In this document: positions 44,904-53,624 of the stretch, one piece after another
How the letters are laid out: each line of letters begins with the position of its first letter
How positions within the stretch are numbered: position 1 is the stretch's first letter
NCBI RefSeq assembly: GCF_039912695.1
Contig: NZ_JBDSPJ010000014.1
Location: 62,001-126,000 of the forward strand
Reading direction: 5' to 3'
Source of the DNA: Pseudolysinimonas_A sp039912695
Lineage (GTDB): Bacteria; Actinomycetota; Actinomycetes; Actinomycetales; Microbacteriaceae
Length of the DNA stretch: 64,000 nucleotides
Notes under the pieces: generated by a model
What the model saw: only the letters and a program-made list of their open reading frames with translations
Database searches by the model: none
Told to the model about the DNA's origin: nothing
Position numbers and translations under genes: made by a program

Positions 44904-47576
44904 GTGTCGTCTTTCCGTACCCGCCTGCTCGCCGTCGTCACAACGCTCGCCGTCGTCGGCCTGACGTCGCTCGGCGCAGCGTCAGCCGCCACAGCCGGCC
45001 CCGAGGCACCGGCCCTGACGGCCACGCCGCAGGATGCGACCCCGGGCATCTGGGATCCGATCGACATCGACCTCACCCTGACCGGCGTCGACGCCAGTTG
45101 CCTCGAGGACAGCGAGAACATCGACGCCATGACGGTGTCGTACACGGCCTGGGGCTATACCACCGGAGACGACTACCACACCGGGTCGCCGACTTCGGGA
45201 ACCCTCCCCGCCTTCGACCCGAGCCTCGTGCAGACGCAATCCTTCGGCGCTGTCGGTAACGGCTACTCGATCCACGCCGAATACACGGTGAGCAGTCCCT
45301 GCTTCGAGAGCGACCTCACGGCCCAAACCGACGTCGGCACCGACTTCGTGCAGTCCTACGTCTACGGCCAGACGCTGACCTGGGACGGCACCGACTCGTG
45401 GTGGACGGGCACTCAGACGGAGGGCGTCGTCGTCGACCTGATGGAGGTCTCGGCCGGAGAGAACGGCACCCCCGTCGCGACCGATACGACGGATGCCGAT
45501 GGTGCGTACAGCCTGAATGCCCCGTTCACCAGCGACGCCGACATCGCACGCACGTACAAGATCCGCTTCACCTTTCCCGACGGCGGCCCGGTGGTCTACT
45601 GGCTCGCCGGTCAGCAACCGAGCGAGTCTTCGCCGGGAGCCTGGGGCGACGGCGGCGACTCGGGTCCGGCGACGTGGGCCAACACGGCGTACTCCGGTGT
45701 GCGTTATGCCGGCGGCAGCGAAGATCCGCCCACCGACCCGACCGGCGAGGAGGTCAGCGGCACCGTCTACGCCCAGAACACCCTGCGGGGTCTGACCGCG
45801 GACGACTACGACCTGGCCGAGGGCGCGACCGTCGACGTGATGATCTACAACGGGAGCGACACCGTCTACGACACCGACACGACGGATGCCTCGGGCGCCT
45901 ATTCGGTGGTGGTTCCGACCTCCGACTGGAACGCCACCGTCCTGCGCGTGACGCTGCTTGACGCCTCGGTCTGGTACTACCGGGCGGATGCCGGCCCGGT
46001 GACCCCGTCGCCGGCCCAGCGGTGGGGCGGCACCTTGCTCTCCGGGACGGAGTCCCCGACCACCGGCTACGACGTTTACGCCGGCCGCGCGATGAGCCCG
46101 ACCGATCTGGACACCCTGTGTAACGCAAACGAGGACTACGCGACCGCAACCATCGCATGGGATGGGGTCTGTGAGGCCTCGGGCGGGATCGTCGACGCGG
46201 CGACGATCGGCCAGAACCGCGGCGATGCCTTCGACAACTACGGCTACGTCGAATTCACGGCTCCCGGTTTCACACCCGATGGACGGAAGGGGGCGAACCT
46301 CTTCGCCGACCAGCTGGTGTACGTCGCCACGGGGGATTCGCACTCCGTGAGCGACACGGCTGACGGTCGCCGCTACACCTTCACCGACGACGACGCGTGG
46401 GTGTTCGACGACGCCGGCGACCTCGTCAATGTCGACGTCACGGTCGACCGGCTGTTCTCGGGCAGCTGGGTGACCTGGAACATCTCGGTCTTCGCCCACG
46501 GCACCTCGACGCTCCTGACCGACGTGCCCTACTACTTCTACGGCGAACTCGGGTCGGACAACGACACCCGCTGGCACGGCACCGGCTCGGTGCTGCTGAG
46601 CGACGACGGCGAGTCAGCCAGCGACCCGATGGTCGGGCACATCCTGGTCTCGGGCGGCACCTGGAGCCATGGCGACGACAGCGACGACTGGATCGCGGCA
46701 TCCCTCTCCGGTGCCGCGGAGATCGTGGTCGTGCTCTTCGACTACTGCGACACGCAGCCTGTCGCCGACGCGCAGGCGATCCTCGCCGACTGGGAGTCGT
46801 CGTACGGCGACGACCTCGACATGCTCGGCGTGTGCTCGGGACCGTGGAGCATCGCGGCCCCCGACCTCACCGTTGGCGTTCCGTTCGACCAGACCTACAC
46901 GGTGGCCCGCGAGGACTGGGACTGGAACTACGGCGGCACCGCGCAACTCATGGGACTGCCGGATGGACTCCAGTACGAGATCCTCGACGAGTGGGCGAGC
47001 GACACCGCGCAGAGCATCCGGATCTTCGGTACTCCGACGACTGCCGGGGCCTACACGTTCTCGGTGCACGTGGAGGTCTACGTCAACAGCTACGACTTCG
47101 ACGTGACCGGAACTGTGGCACCGGCGACGGAGTCGACTGACCCCGAGAACCTGAGTCTCAACTTGGACATCGACCTCGGCGATCCCGTCGAGGGGGCGAC
47201 GGTCACCGCGACAGCATCCGGTCTCGGTGACGGCGCGGGATTCAGCATCGTCGTACATTCGACGCCGCAGACGCTCGCGACAGGGTCGGTTCCGGCCGGC
47301 GGTGTCCTCACCAGCACCGCGACCCTGCCGACGCTCGAGGCAGGCTGGCACACCCTGACGTTCGCGAGCACCTGGGCTAGCGGGAATGCTGCGGCGGCGA
47401 AACTGTGGTTCCAGGTCAGTTCGACCGGCACCCTGCTGGCGATCTCGAGGGTCGATCCGTCCCTTGCGAACACGGGTCAGGATGTCTCCGGGTCACTGTT
47501 CCTCGGAAGCGTCTGCCTGCTCGCCGGTCTCGCGCTCGTGGCTCTCCGTCGGAGGTCGGCGGTCAGAGCCCGCTGA
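44904..47576 (+). CDS. Cell-wall-anchored surface protein with LAxTG sorting signal
   Basis: About 890 residues. A signal peptide (about 6-31, ending ASAATA) leads to an extracellular part with two carboxypeptidase-regulatory/SdrD-B-like modules (each with TTDA-GAYS), a central domain with DNDTRWHGTGSVLLSDDGES, an Ig-like module (LMGLPDGLQYEI then TPTTAGAYTFSVHV) and a C-terminal sorting signal LANTG, helix, RRR tail. LAxTG is the motif of class E sortases in high-GC Gram-positives; no sortase gene is in the window. The GTG at 44904 has GGGGGAT upstream; an ATG at 44853 is the alternative. Confidence 0.82.
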   Translation: MSSFRTRLLAVVTTLAVVGLTSLGAASAATAGPEAPALTATPQDATPGIWDPIDIDLTLTGVDASCLEDSENIDAMTVSYTAWGYTTGDDYHTGSPTSGTLPAFDPSLVQTQSFGAVGNGYSIHAEYTVSSPCFESDLTAQTDVGTDFVQSYVYGQTLTWDGTDSWWTGTQTEGVVVDLMEVSAGENGTPVATDTTDADGAYSLNAPFTSDADIARTYKIRFTFPDGGPVVYWLAGQQPSESSPGAWGDGGDSGPATWANTAYSGVRYAGGSEDPPTDPTGEEVSGTVYAQNTLRGLTADDYDLAEGATVDVMIYNGSDTVYDTDTTDASGAYSVVVPTSDWNATVLRVTLLDASVWYYRADAGPVTPSPAQRWGGTLLSGTESPTTGYDVYAGRAMSPTDLDTLCNANEDYATATIAWDGVCEASGGIVDAATIGQNRGDAFDNYGYVEFTAPGFTPDGRKGANLFADQLVYVATGDSHSVSDTADGRRYTFTDDDAWVFDDAGDLVNVDVTVDRLFSGSWVTWNISVFAHGTSTLLTDVPYYFYGELGSDNDTRWHGTGSVLLSDDGESASDPMVGHILVSGGTWSHGDDSDDWIAASLSGAAEIVVVLFDYCDTQPVADAQAILADWESSYGDDLDMLGVCSGPWSIAAPDLTVGVPFDQTYTVAREDWDWNYGGTAQLMGLPDGLQYEILDEWASDTAQSIRIFGTPTTAGAYTFSVHVEVYVNSYDFDVTGTVAPATESTDPENLSLNLDIDLGDPVEGATVTATASGLGDGAGFSIVVHSTPQTLATGSVPAGGVLTSTATLPTLEAGWHTLTFASTWASGNAAAAKLWFQVSSTGTLLAISRVDPSLANTGQDVSGSLFLGSVCLLAGLALVALRRRSAVRAR

Positions 47577-48969
47577 GTCCCGTCGGGCGCTGGAAGCGCA
47601 CCACGGCATCCAGCCCGCCACCCTCGCGGGAGTCAAGCCTGGCCTCGGCACCGCTCAACCTCGCGAACTGCGCCACGATCGCGAGCCCGAGTCCGCTGCC
47701 GGGAGTCGTCGACGACCCGCGCCAGAACCTGTCGAATGCGCGGTGGCGGTCGGCTTCGGGGAGACCTGGACCCCGGTCGAGCACGTGCAGTTCGACGTGA
47801 CCCCCAACGGTCGTAACCCGCACCTCGACCGCAGCCGCGTTGGGCGATACCGCGAGAGCGTTGTCGATGAGGTTGTCGACGATCTGTTCCAGCGCGGTCG
47901 GCACGGCGAGCACGCGGGATGTCGTGGGGGCTTCGCAGCTGACGGTGCGACCGGACTCTTCGGCGAGGGCCGCCCACTGCTCGACCCGATCGCGGGCCAC
48001 GTCGGCGAGATCGACGACGACGAGGGGTGCTTCTTTCGCCTCCGCCCGGCTCAGCATGAGCAGCCCCTCGACCAGGAGTTCGAGACGCTCCACCTCGTTC
48101 TCGGCCGCATCGAGACGTTCGACCGCGGCATCCCGATCGCCGGATTCGACCAGGACGCGTGCGCGTTCAAGTCGGAGGCGCAGCGCGGTGAGGGGAGTGC
48201 GAAGTTGGTGGGATGCGTCAGCCGCGAACCCGCGTTGCTGTTCCATCGCATCGTCGACGCGGCTCGCCATGTCGTTGAACGACCGGGCCAGACTACGCAG
48301 CTCGGGAGCACCTTCCGCAGGGTCGGCCCGCACGCCGCGCTCGCCGCCCGCGAACCGCTCAGTCGCGTCGCGCAGCAACCGCAGGCGTCGGGTGATCGAG
48401 CGGGACAAGACCATCCCGATCAGTCCGGCGAGCAGAACCGTGACGAGCCCGACCAGACCGAGCGTCACGACTTTGCGGTTGACGGCGGCGTCGATCTCCG
48501 ATGCCGGATAGGTCAGTCGCACCGCCCCGAAAACCTCGGACCCGCTGAGCACCGGCACCGCGACGTACAGCAACTGCTGATTCAGCGTCTGCGAGAACCG
48601 CTCACCCGAGACGACCCCGCCCGCGAGCGCTTGCGCGATCTCGGCCCGACTCAGGTACGACTGCCCGACCGCAACGGGGTCGTCGTCGCTCGAGACGACC
48701 ACGACGCCGGCCCGGTCAACGATGATGGTGCGCGCTCCGCCGGCATCCCGATAGGCCTTCGCGAGCGCGGTGATGCCTCCATCGGCGTCGGGCGTGGCGG
48801 AGTGCAGGGCCTCCTCGCTGCGCCCGGCGAGCAGAAAAGCGTCGCGTTCGAGAGCCGTCACGATGCGCTCACGTTCGGTTGCCGACAGGTATCCGGCGAG
48901 CGGGATGTCTTGCACCAGTAGCGCGAGCAACACCAGTCCGGCGAAGGCGGCGAACAGGCGCCAGGTCAT
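47563..48969 (-). CDS. Two-component sensor histidine kinase
   Basis: A 468-residue membrane kinase: helix at about 5-25, an extracytoplasmic sensor region (about 26-165), a second helix (about 170-190), HAMP (about 190-240), HisKA with phospho-acceptor H254 in DASHQLRTPL, and a HATPase domain with DNLIDNALAVSP and GSGLGLAIVAQF. It is coupled to the response regulator gene by a four-base overlap and converges on the surface-protein gene with 14 bp shared. Confidence 0.93.
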   Translation of the reverse strand: MTWRLFAAFAGLVLLALLVQDIPLAGYLSATERERIVTALERDAFLLAGRSEEALHSATPDADGGITALAKAYRDAGGARTIIVDRAGVVVVSSDDDPVAVGQSYLSRAEIAQALAGGVVSGERFSQTLNQQLLYVAVPVLSGSEVFGAVRLTYPASEIDAAVNRKVVTLGLVGLVTVLLAGLIGMVLSRSITRRLRLLRDATERFAGGERGVRADPAEGAPELRSLARSFNDMASRVDDAMEQQRGFAADASHQLRTPLTALRLRLERARVLVESGDRDAAVERLDAAENEVERLELLVEGLLMLSRAEAKEAPLVVVDLADVARDRVEQWAALAEESGRTVSCEAPTTSRVLAVPTALEQIVDNLIDNALAVSPNAAAVEVRVTTVGGHVELHVLDRGPGLPEADRHRAFDRFWRGSSTTPGSGLGLAIVAQFARLSGAEARLDSREGGGLDAVVRFQRPTGLSGL

Positions 48970-49643
48970 GGGTTTCGCGGCTTCGGGGGCTCGAACCGGA
49001 ACCCGATGCCCCGCACCGACTGGATCCACGACGCGTCGCCCAACTTCCGGCGGATGGCGGCGACATGAGCGTCGAGGGTTTTGGTCGCCCCGTACCACTC
49101 GGTTTTCCAAACATCCCGCAGGATGTCCTGCCGGCGCAGCACCGCGCTGCTGTCGGCCGCGAGGTACGAGAGCAGGTCGAACTCGGTGGGGGTCAGGTGC
49201 ACCTCTTCGTCGCCGAGGGTTACCCGGCGGGAGCGGGCGTCGATGTTCAGGGCACCGTGGGCGGATGCCGGGGTCGGCTCGGCTCCACCGGAACGTCGGG
49301 CGAGGGCGCGCAACCGGGCGAGGAGTTCACGCATTCCGAACGGCTTCGTCAGGTAGTCGTCGGCGCCCAACTCGAGGGCGAGCACGCGGTCGGCCTCGTC
49401 ACCTCGGGCGCTCACGACGATGATCGGCACGGCATCGTGTTCTCGGATGCGTCGGCACACCTCGGTGCCGTCGAGGTCGGGGAGGCCGAGATCGAGGATC
49501 ACGAGCTCCGGGTGGAAGTCGGCGACCGCGGCAAGACCGCCCGCGCCGGTGTCGGCGCGACGCACCTCGTAGGTCTCGGAGTCGAGTGCGTCAGCGATGC
49601 CGGCCGCGATCGCCGCGTCGTCTTCGATGATCAGCACCCGCAT
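48966..49643 (-). CDS. OmpR/PhoB-family response regulator
   Basis: A 225-residue regulator. The receiver domain has the acidic pair D8/D9, phospho-acceptor D51 in VILDLGLPD and the conserved Lys in YLTKPFG; the C-terminal winged helix shows LTPTEFDLLSYLA and TLDAHVAAIRRKLG. It is the first gene of the two-component operon and faces the Asp/Ser-rich exported protein gene across about 120 bp, a likely target. Confidence 0.95.
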   Translation of the reverse strand: MRVLIIEDDAAIAAGIADALDSETYEVRRADTGAGGLAAVADFHPELVILDLGLPDLDGTEVCRRIREHDAVPIIVVSARGDEADRVLALELGADDYLTKPFGMRELLARLRALARRSGGAEPTPASAHGALNIDARSRRVTLGDEEVHLTPTEFDLLSYLAADSSAVLRRQDILRDVWKTEWYGATKTLDAHVAAIRRKLGDASWIQSVRGIGFRFEPPKPRNP

Positions 49644-49765
49644 GGTGCCATTCTCGCTGTGCTGCGGCGGGAGTTACCGTGTTCTCTTCTCGGAGCCCGG
49701 ATCTTGGACGTTTCTTGGATTTACGGCATCCTGGCCTTCGCCGTCGAGTTCGTAAGGTCGAAGAC

Positions 49766-50158
49766 ATGAAGAAGCAACTGATGATCGCCCTCACCGGCGG
49801 CGCCATTCTCGCCCTCGCCGGCACCGGCATCGCCGTCAACGCAGCGACGCTGTCGCTCTCGCCGACCAGCAACATCGGCCAGGTGCCGAACGTTCTCGTG
49901 CCGTCGCCTTCGCCGTCGCCCTCGTCGACTCATGATGCGAACGACGACAACTTGCCGCACAACTCGGGGCAGGATGACGGTGCCACCCATGACGCCGGCG
50001 ACGACAACCCCAACTCAAGCAACTCGGGATCGGGTGGCTCCGGCACGGATGACTCAGCTACGGGATCCGACCACTCGAGTTCGGGCTCGGGGTCGGATGA
50101 CTCTGGCCATGACAGTGGCGACGACAGCGGAAGCGGGGGACACGGTTCCGACGACTGA
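49766..50158 (+). CDS. Exported Asp/Ser/Gly-rich low-complexity protein
   Basis: A 130-residue protein. A clear signal peptide (MKKQLMIALTGGAILALAG, cut near 27) is followed by a short SPSPSPS segment and then about 75 residues made mainly of Asp, Ser, Gly and His (repeats such as SGSGSDDSGHDSGDDSG). The acidic tail might bind Ca2+ or other cations. There is no known family. It is divergent from the response regulator and followed by a strong terminator. Confidence 0.72.
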   Translation: MKKQLMIALTGGAILALAGTGIAVNAATLSLSPTSNIGQVPNVLVPSPSPSPSSTHDANDDNLPHNSGQDDGATHDAGDDNPNSSNSGSGGSGTDDSATGSDHSSSGSGSDDSGHDSGDDSGSGGHGSDD

Positions 50159-50178
50159 TCGTCACCACTAGCCAGACA

Positions 50179-50229
50179 CGAGCCCGCGGCTCCCGGGGAT
50201 AATCCCCAGGAGCCGCGGGCTCGTTGTTT
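50179..50229. terminator. Strong bidirectional terminator
   Basis: A perfect 15-bp GC-rich stem (50179-50193 with 50209-50223) encloses a loop that itself contains a GGGG/CCCC hairpin, and TTGTTT follows on the plus strand. It separates the convergent Asp/Ser-rich gene and the Gly/Gln-rich gene. Confidence 0.9.
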
Positions 50230-50234
50230 GTCGA

Positions 50235-50639
50235 CTAGGGCGTGGGGGCGGGCGCGGGGTCGACCGGGCCGCCGGGGTTGGTGTTGCCCGTGTTGCCGGG
50301 GCGACCCGGCATCCCATTCTGTTTGCCCTCACCGCGGTGCGGTGGCCTGGACTGCTGGCCGCCCTGACCGCCCTGACCGCCCTGTTGTCCCTGCTGAGCG
50401 CCAGGTCCGCCGGGGAAGTGGGCCTGCTCCATCGCGACGCGGCCCTCGCGGTGGTCGGTGGCCCGCCCAATCGCGAACCCTCCGATGCCACCAACGACGA
50501 GCGCGAGCGCAATCGCCAGGGCTGAAACGAGCGGCACCAGCCAGCTGCGCCGCTCGCGAACGATCGTCACCGGAGTGGCGGTCGTGACGGGTGACGCGGC
50601 TTCCACCGGCGCCACTTCGGGGTTCTTGTTATCTGCCAT
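50235..50639 (-). CDS. Single-span membrane protein with Gly/Gln/Pro-rich tail
   Basis: A 134-residue protein: a cytosolic N-terminus (about 1-30), one helix (about 33-55, LVPLVSALAIALALVVGGIGG) and an outside tail rich in Gly, Gln, Pro and Asn (GGQGGQGGQQSRPPHRGEG). The family is not recognised; such tails are often flexible or wall-embedded. The ATG at 50639 was preferred to a GTG three codons upstream. Confidence 0.65.
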   Translation of the reverse strand: MADNKNPEVAPVEAASPVTTATPVTIVRERRSWLVPLVSALAIALALVVGGIGGFAIGRATDHREGRVAMEQAHFPGGPGAQQGQQGGQGGQGGQQSRPPHRGEGKQNGMPGRPGNTGNTNPGGPVDPAPAPTP

Positions 50640-50754
50640 GTGGACCACCGTCGCCGGAGCGTCTCGGGCTAGACCCAGGCTGGGCTATGGATCCGCCGAG
50701 AATCGTCCGGCGGCCGCCGCGATGGGGACGGCTCGATGAGGATGCCGACTGGGC

Positions 50755-50760
50755 TAAGAT
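50755..50760 (+). promoter_or_regulatory. -10 box of tRNA-Ser
   Basis: TAAGAT lies seven bases before the tRNA-Ser 5' end and fits a -10 element; I cannot identify a good -35 box. Confidence 0.4.
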
Positions 50761-50767
50761 CGTCCGC

Positions 50768-50857
50768 GGTACCGTGTCCGAGCGGCCGAAGGTGCAACTC
50801 TCGAAAAGTTGTGTGGGTGAAAGCCCACCGTGGGTTCAAATCCCACCGGTACCGCCA
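50768..50857 (+). tRNA. tRNA-Ser (anticodon CGA), CCA encoded
   Basis: The acceptor GGTACCG pairs with CGGTACC; the anticodon stem CAACT/AGTTG encloses CGA; a long variable arm (GTGGG/CCCAC) marks a class II tRNA; the T-loop is TTCAAATC. Discriminator G and CCA (50855-50857) are encoded. A small hairpin (GGGAAC/GTTCCC, 50868-50884) follows. The decayed gene island begins directly after it. Confidence 0.95.
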
Positions 50858-50901
50858 AGGAAAGACCGGGAACTCAGGGTTCCCAGCCCGGGGCGGTGAA
50901 A

Positions 50902-50933
50902 TCGAGCCGAAGGGTCGTGAGTGGCGGTGAGAA
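50902..50933 (-). pseudogene. Fragment of a LacI-type gene
   Basis: Bases 50902-50927 are identical to 52582-52607 in the LacI gene remnant, and five more match after one mismatch. On the minus strand the fragment reads SPPLTTLRLDF, a conserved LacI-family segment. Only about a dozen codons remain; the rest of the gene is missing. The fragment now supplies the first codons of the permease frame at 50921. Confidence 0.7.
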
Positions 50934-51817
50934 GCAACGCTGTGAGAAGCAATCTGCGCGTCGTCCGCGCAGGACTGGCTCCCAGCCGCTGGTTGGGACG
51001 CGTGCTCGCGTTTGCCATCGTCGCGTTCTTCACGGTGTTCTTCGCATTGCCCGTGGCGTGGCTTCTGCTGGCATCGACGAAGAGCACCTCGCAGCTCAAT
51101 GGCCTAGGCGGCGAACTTCCGCTCAGCTTCGGGTCGTTCGACCAGCTCGCGCAGAACTGGATCCATCTCACCGGGTACCAGCACGGCATCATCTGGGTCT
51201 GGCTCGGCAACTCGGTGCTCTACTCGGGAGTCGCCCTGGTGATCACGATCCTCGTGACGATCCCCGCGGGCTACGCGCTCGCGATGACCGACTTCAGAGG
51301 CCGTCGCGCCCTGCTCATCACGACGCTCCTGGTCATGCTCATTCCCAGCACCGCCCTCGCGCTTCCGATCTTCCTCGAACTCGCGACCGTTCACCTCATC
51401 AATTCGCCGCTCGCGGTGATCCTGCCGTTCTCCTTCTTTCCCTTCGGCGTCTACCTGGCATACATCTACTTCTCCACGACGGTGTCGCGCGACCTTCTCG
51501 ACGCCGCCCGCATCGACGGCGCGGGGGAGTTCGCTGTCCTCCTGCGGATCGCCATGCCCCTCGCGGCCCCCGTCATCGCCCTGGTCGGTTTCTTCAACTT
51601 CGTCGGGAACTGGAACAACTACTTCCTCCCCTTCATCATGGAAACCGGGTCGACGAGGGTGCCTGTGCAGATTGGCCTGGCGGACTTGACCCGGGGTCTC
51701 AGCTCTCCCCAGCTGGCCTTCGCGATCCTCCTCTCCGTCGCGCCGGTGCTGATCATCTTCATGTTCTCGCAGCGCTTCCTCGTCACCGGCCTGACGGCGG
51801 GTGCCACAGTTGAGTGA
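50921..51817 (+). CDS. Orphan carbohydrate ABC transporter permease (MalG type)
   Basis: A 298-residue inner-membrane permease with six hydrophobic segments and the EAA-like loop SRDLLDAARIDGAGEFAVLLRIAMPL that docks the ATPase. It is full length, but no substrate-binding protein, partner permease or ATPase lies nearby, so it cannot work alone. The GTG at 50921 lies inside a LacI fragment; a second GTG at 50942, in a duplicated GTGAGAAGCAA context, may be the native start. It is probably the survivor of a deleted sugar-transport operon. Confidence 0.8.
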   Translation: MAVRSNAVRSNLRVVRAGLAPSRWLGRVLAFAIVAFFTVFFALPVAWLLLASTKSTSQLNGLGGELPLSFGSFDQLAQNWIHLTGYQHGIIWVWLGNSVLYSGVALVITILVTIPAGYALAMTDFRGRRALLITTLLVMLIPSTALALPIFLELATVHLINSPLAVILPFSFFPFGVYLAYIYFSTTVSRDLLDAARIDGAGEFAVLLRIAMPLAAPVIALVGFFNFVGNWNNYFLPFIMETGSTRVPVQIGLADLTRGLSSPQLAFAILLSVAPVLIIFMFSQRFLVTGLTAGATVE

Positions 51818-51831
51818 GCGGAAGGCGGGAG

Positions 51832-52443
51832 CTAACTGCCGTCACGGGAGTCCTGGAGCCCAGTCTCCTGCCACCGGAAATCTGAGAACACCACGCTCGT
51901 CCCTTCGCCGGCCGGCGACTGCGCGGCAATCCCGATATGGAGCGCAACGTCGTTGTTCTGATTGAGCGTGAAGTAGCGAACGAGGTCCCACCGGCGACCA
52001 TCGTTCGAGGCGTGAAGCGCGAACGTCTTGCCTGTGCGAGCGATCCGTAAGAGAACGTCTTCCTTGACCAGAAACGTGCTGTTTGCGTCATCCGATCGCC
52101 CGTGAGTGACGACCGTGACCACCCGCTTCTGCCCGAGCGGATCTACCTCTGCGCAGATCTTGAACCACGCTTCGTCATTGAAATATCCGACCAGCGCACC
52201 AGAATCGAACTTTGCCCTGAATGTCACCCTGATTCGGGCGCTGAATTGGAAGTCGCCCGTAACTTCACAGGTGAAGAGGCTCGCCGTGTTGACGAGACCG
52301 TCACCGCTTGGGTCCGCGAAGAGGTCGTCCCCCGCTTTCGCGACGAGGGTCACTGCGTTCGCGTCGGACTGTACAACTGATGCGTGGTCGCCCTCCTCAC
52401 TCGTGAGCGGATGCGGAAGTTGTGCAATGGAGATGGCGGTCAT
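51832..52443 (-). CDS. DUF1349 family protein (concanavalin-like fold)
   Basis: A 203-residue protein with the DUF1349 strand pattern: FQFSARIRVTFRAKFDSGALVGYF, DEAWFKICAEV and LHASNDGRRWDLVRYF. Members resemble yeast Yro-type and laminin-like folds and are often found with sugar-utilisation genes; the activity is not known. The start overlaps the LacI remnant stop (ATGA), showing that the two were one operon. Confidence 0.82.
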   Translation of the reverse strand: MTAISIAQLPHPLTSEEGDHASVVQSDANAVTLVAKAGDDLFADPSGDGLVNTASLFTCEVTGDFQFSARIRVTFRAKFDSGALVGYFNDEAWFKICAEVDPLGQKRVVTVVTHGRSDDANSTFLVKEDVLLRIARTGKTFALHASNDGRRWDLVRYFTLNQNNDVALHIGIAAQSPAGEGTSVVFSDFRWQETGLQDSRDGS

Positions 52444-53060
52444 GCAGTCGCGGTCTGAGGTACTGGGCCGGTCGACCGACGCACGATCAGTTCGGGGGGT
52501 CGTGCCTGCGATGGCGGGGGCGCTATGCCGTCGATGCGCGCGAGCAGTTGCAGCACCGCATCCCTGCCCTGGGCGGCAAAGTCGAGCCGAAGGGTCGTGA
52601 GTGGCGGCGAGAAATACGCCGCTTCCGGGGTGTCGTCGACCCCCGTCACGCTCACGTCGTCGGGTACCCGGTGGCCGCGCTCGCTGAGGGCGAGCATGGC
52701 ACCGAGCGCCGTCTGATCGTTGGCTGCGACAAACGCCGTCGCGGGTAGCTCGGTCGGCAGTGATGCGATCGCTTCATAACCGGAGCGGGAGGACCAATCG
52801 CCGTGGATGACGCCTCGAGAGCGAAGGCCAAACTCGACGACTGCCGCCTCGTACTCGCGAACGCGGTTGCGCGCCCCCACCCAGTCGCGTGGGCCGGCTA
52901 TGTGCACGACATCGCGGTGCCCGAGATCGGCGAGGTGCCGCAACACGGGGAAAAGACCGCCGGGCGTTGAGTCGGTCGGAAGCCTGTCGTGGCCTGTGGC
53001 CAGGTAAAGCGGCACCCGAAACGTCGTGGTCTCCACCGCGTTCGTCACCTCGTCGGTCGA
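52440..53060 (-). pseudogene. LacI-family regulator lacking its DNA-binding N-terminus
   Basis: The remaining part covers the C-terminal periplasmic-binding-like core: GLFPVLRHLADLGHRDVVHIAGP, FVAANDQTALGAMLALSERG, and SPPLTTLRLDF to the normal end. The HTH and roughly the first 110-130 residues are gone. Homology stops at about 53060, where it meets the GH42 remnant on the other strand; the open frame simply continues into that antisense sequence. Without the HTH it cannot repress. Confidence 0.85.
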
Positions 53061-53624
53061 AGCCCGGCAGCACTCGACAACCTCGCCGCCTACGCGGATC
53101 GCGGTGGCCATCTCGTCGTGACGTTCCAGACCGGCATCGTCGATGAGGCGATGCACATCACCGCGGGCGGCTACCTCGGATCGCTGCAGGCGACGCTCGG
53201 CGTGAGCATTGAGGAGTTCGCTCCGCTCGCGCCCCCGGACCTCCGGAAGGATGCCACCGACGCACCGCCGACGGTCGCGCTCGAGGGTGAGCTGGCGGGC
53301 ACGGGAGCACTGTTCAGCGAATACCTACGGGTGTCGGATGCGGACGTGCTCTCGGTGTTCGCGTCTGGCAACCTCGCGGGGGGTGCCGCCATCACGCGGC
53401 GCGCGAACGCCTGGTATGTCGCGACGCTGCCCGACCGCACCCTCACCGGCAAGCTGCTTGACGACGTGCTCGCCTCGGCGGGCGTGCCGACGGATGCGGC
53501 CGGCCCGGATTCGGCGGGCATGGTCGAGCGCGTGCAACGCGGCCGATACCGATTCGCGATCGATCATGGCTCGCAGGCCGTGCAGATCGAGGTTCTCGCG
53601 AAGACGGCAACGCCGGATGCCTAG
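53061..53624 (+). pseudogene. C-terminal remnant of a GH42 beta-galactosidase
   Basis: About 185 codons remain, starting at AALDNLAAYADRGGHLVVTF: the trimerisation domain (GIVDEAMHITAGGYLGSLQ and VSIEEFAPLAP) and the C-terminal beta domain. The TIM-barrel with both catalytic glutamates is missing. The 5' edge coincides with the truncation point of the opposite-strand LacI gene, so one deletion removed both N-termini and their shared promoter. Confidence 0.82.
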
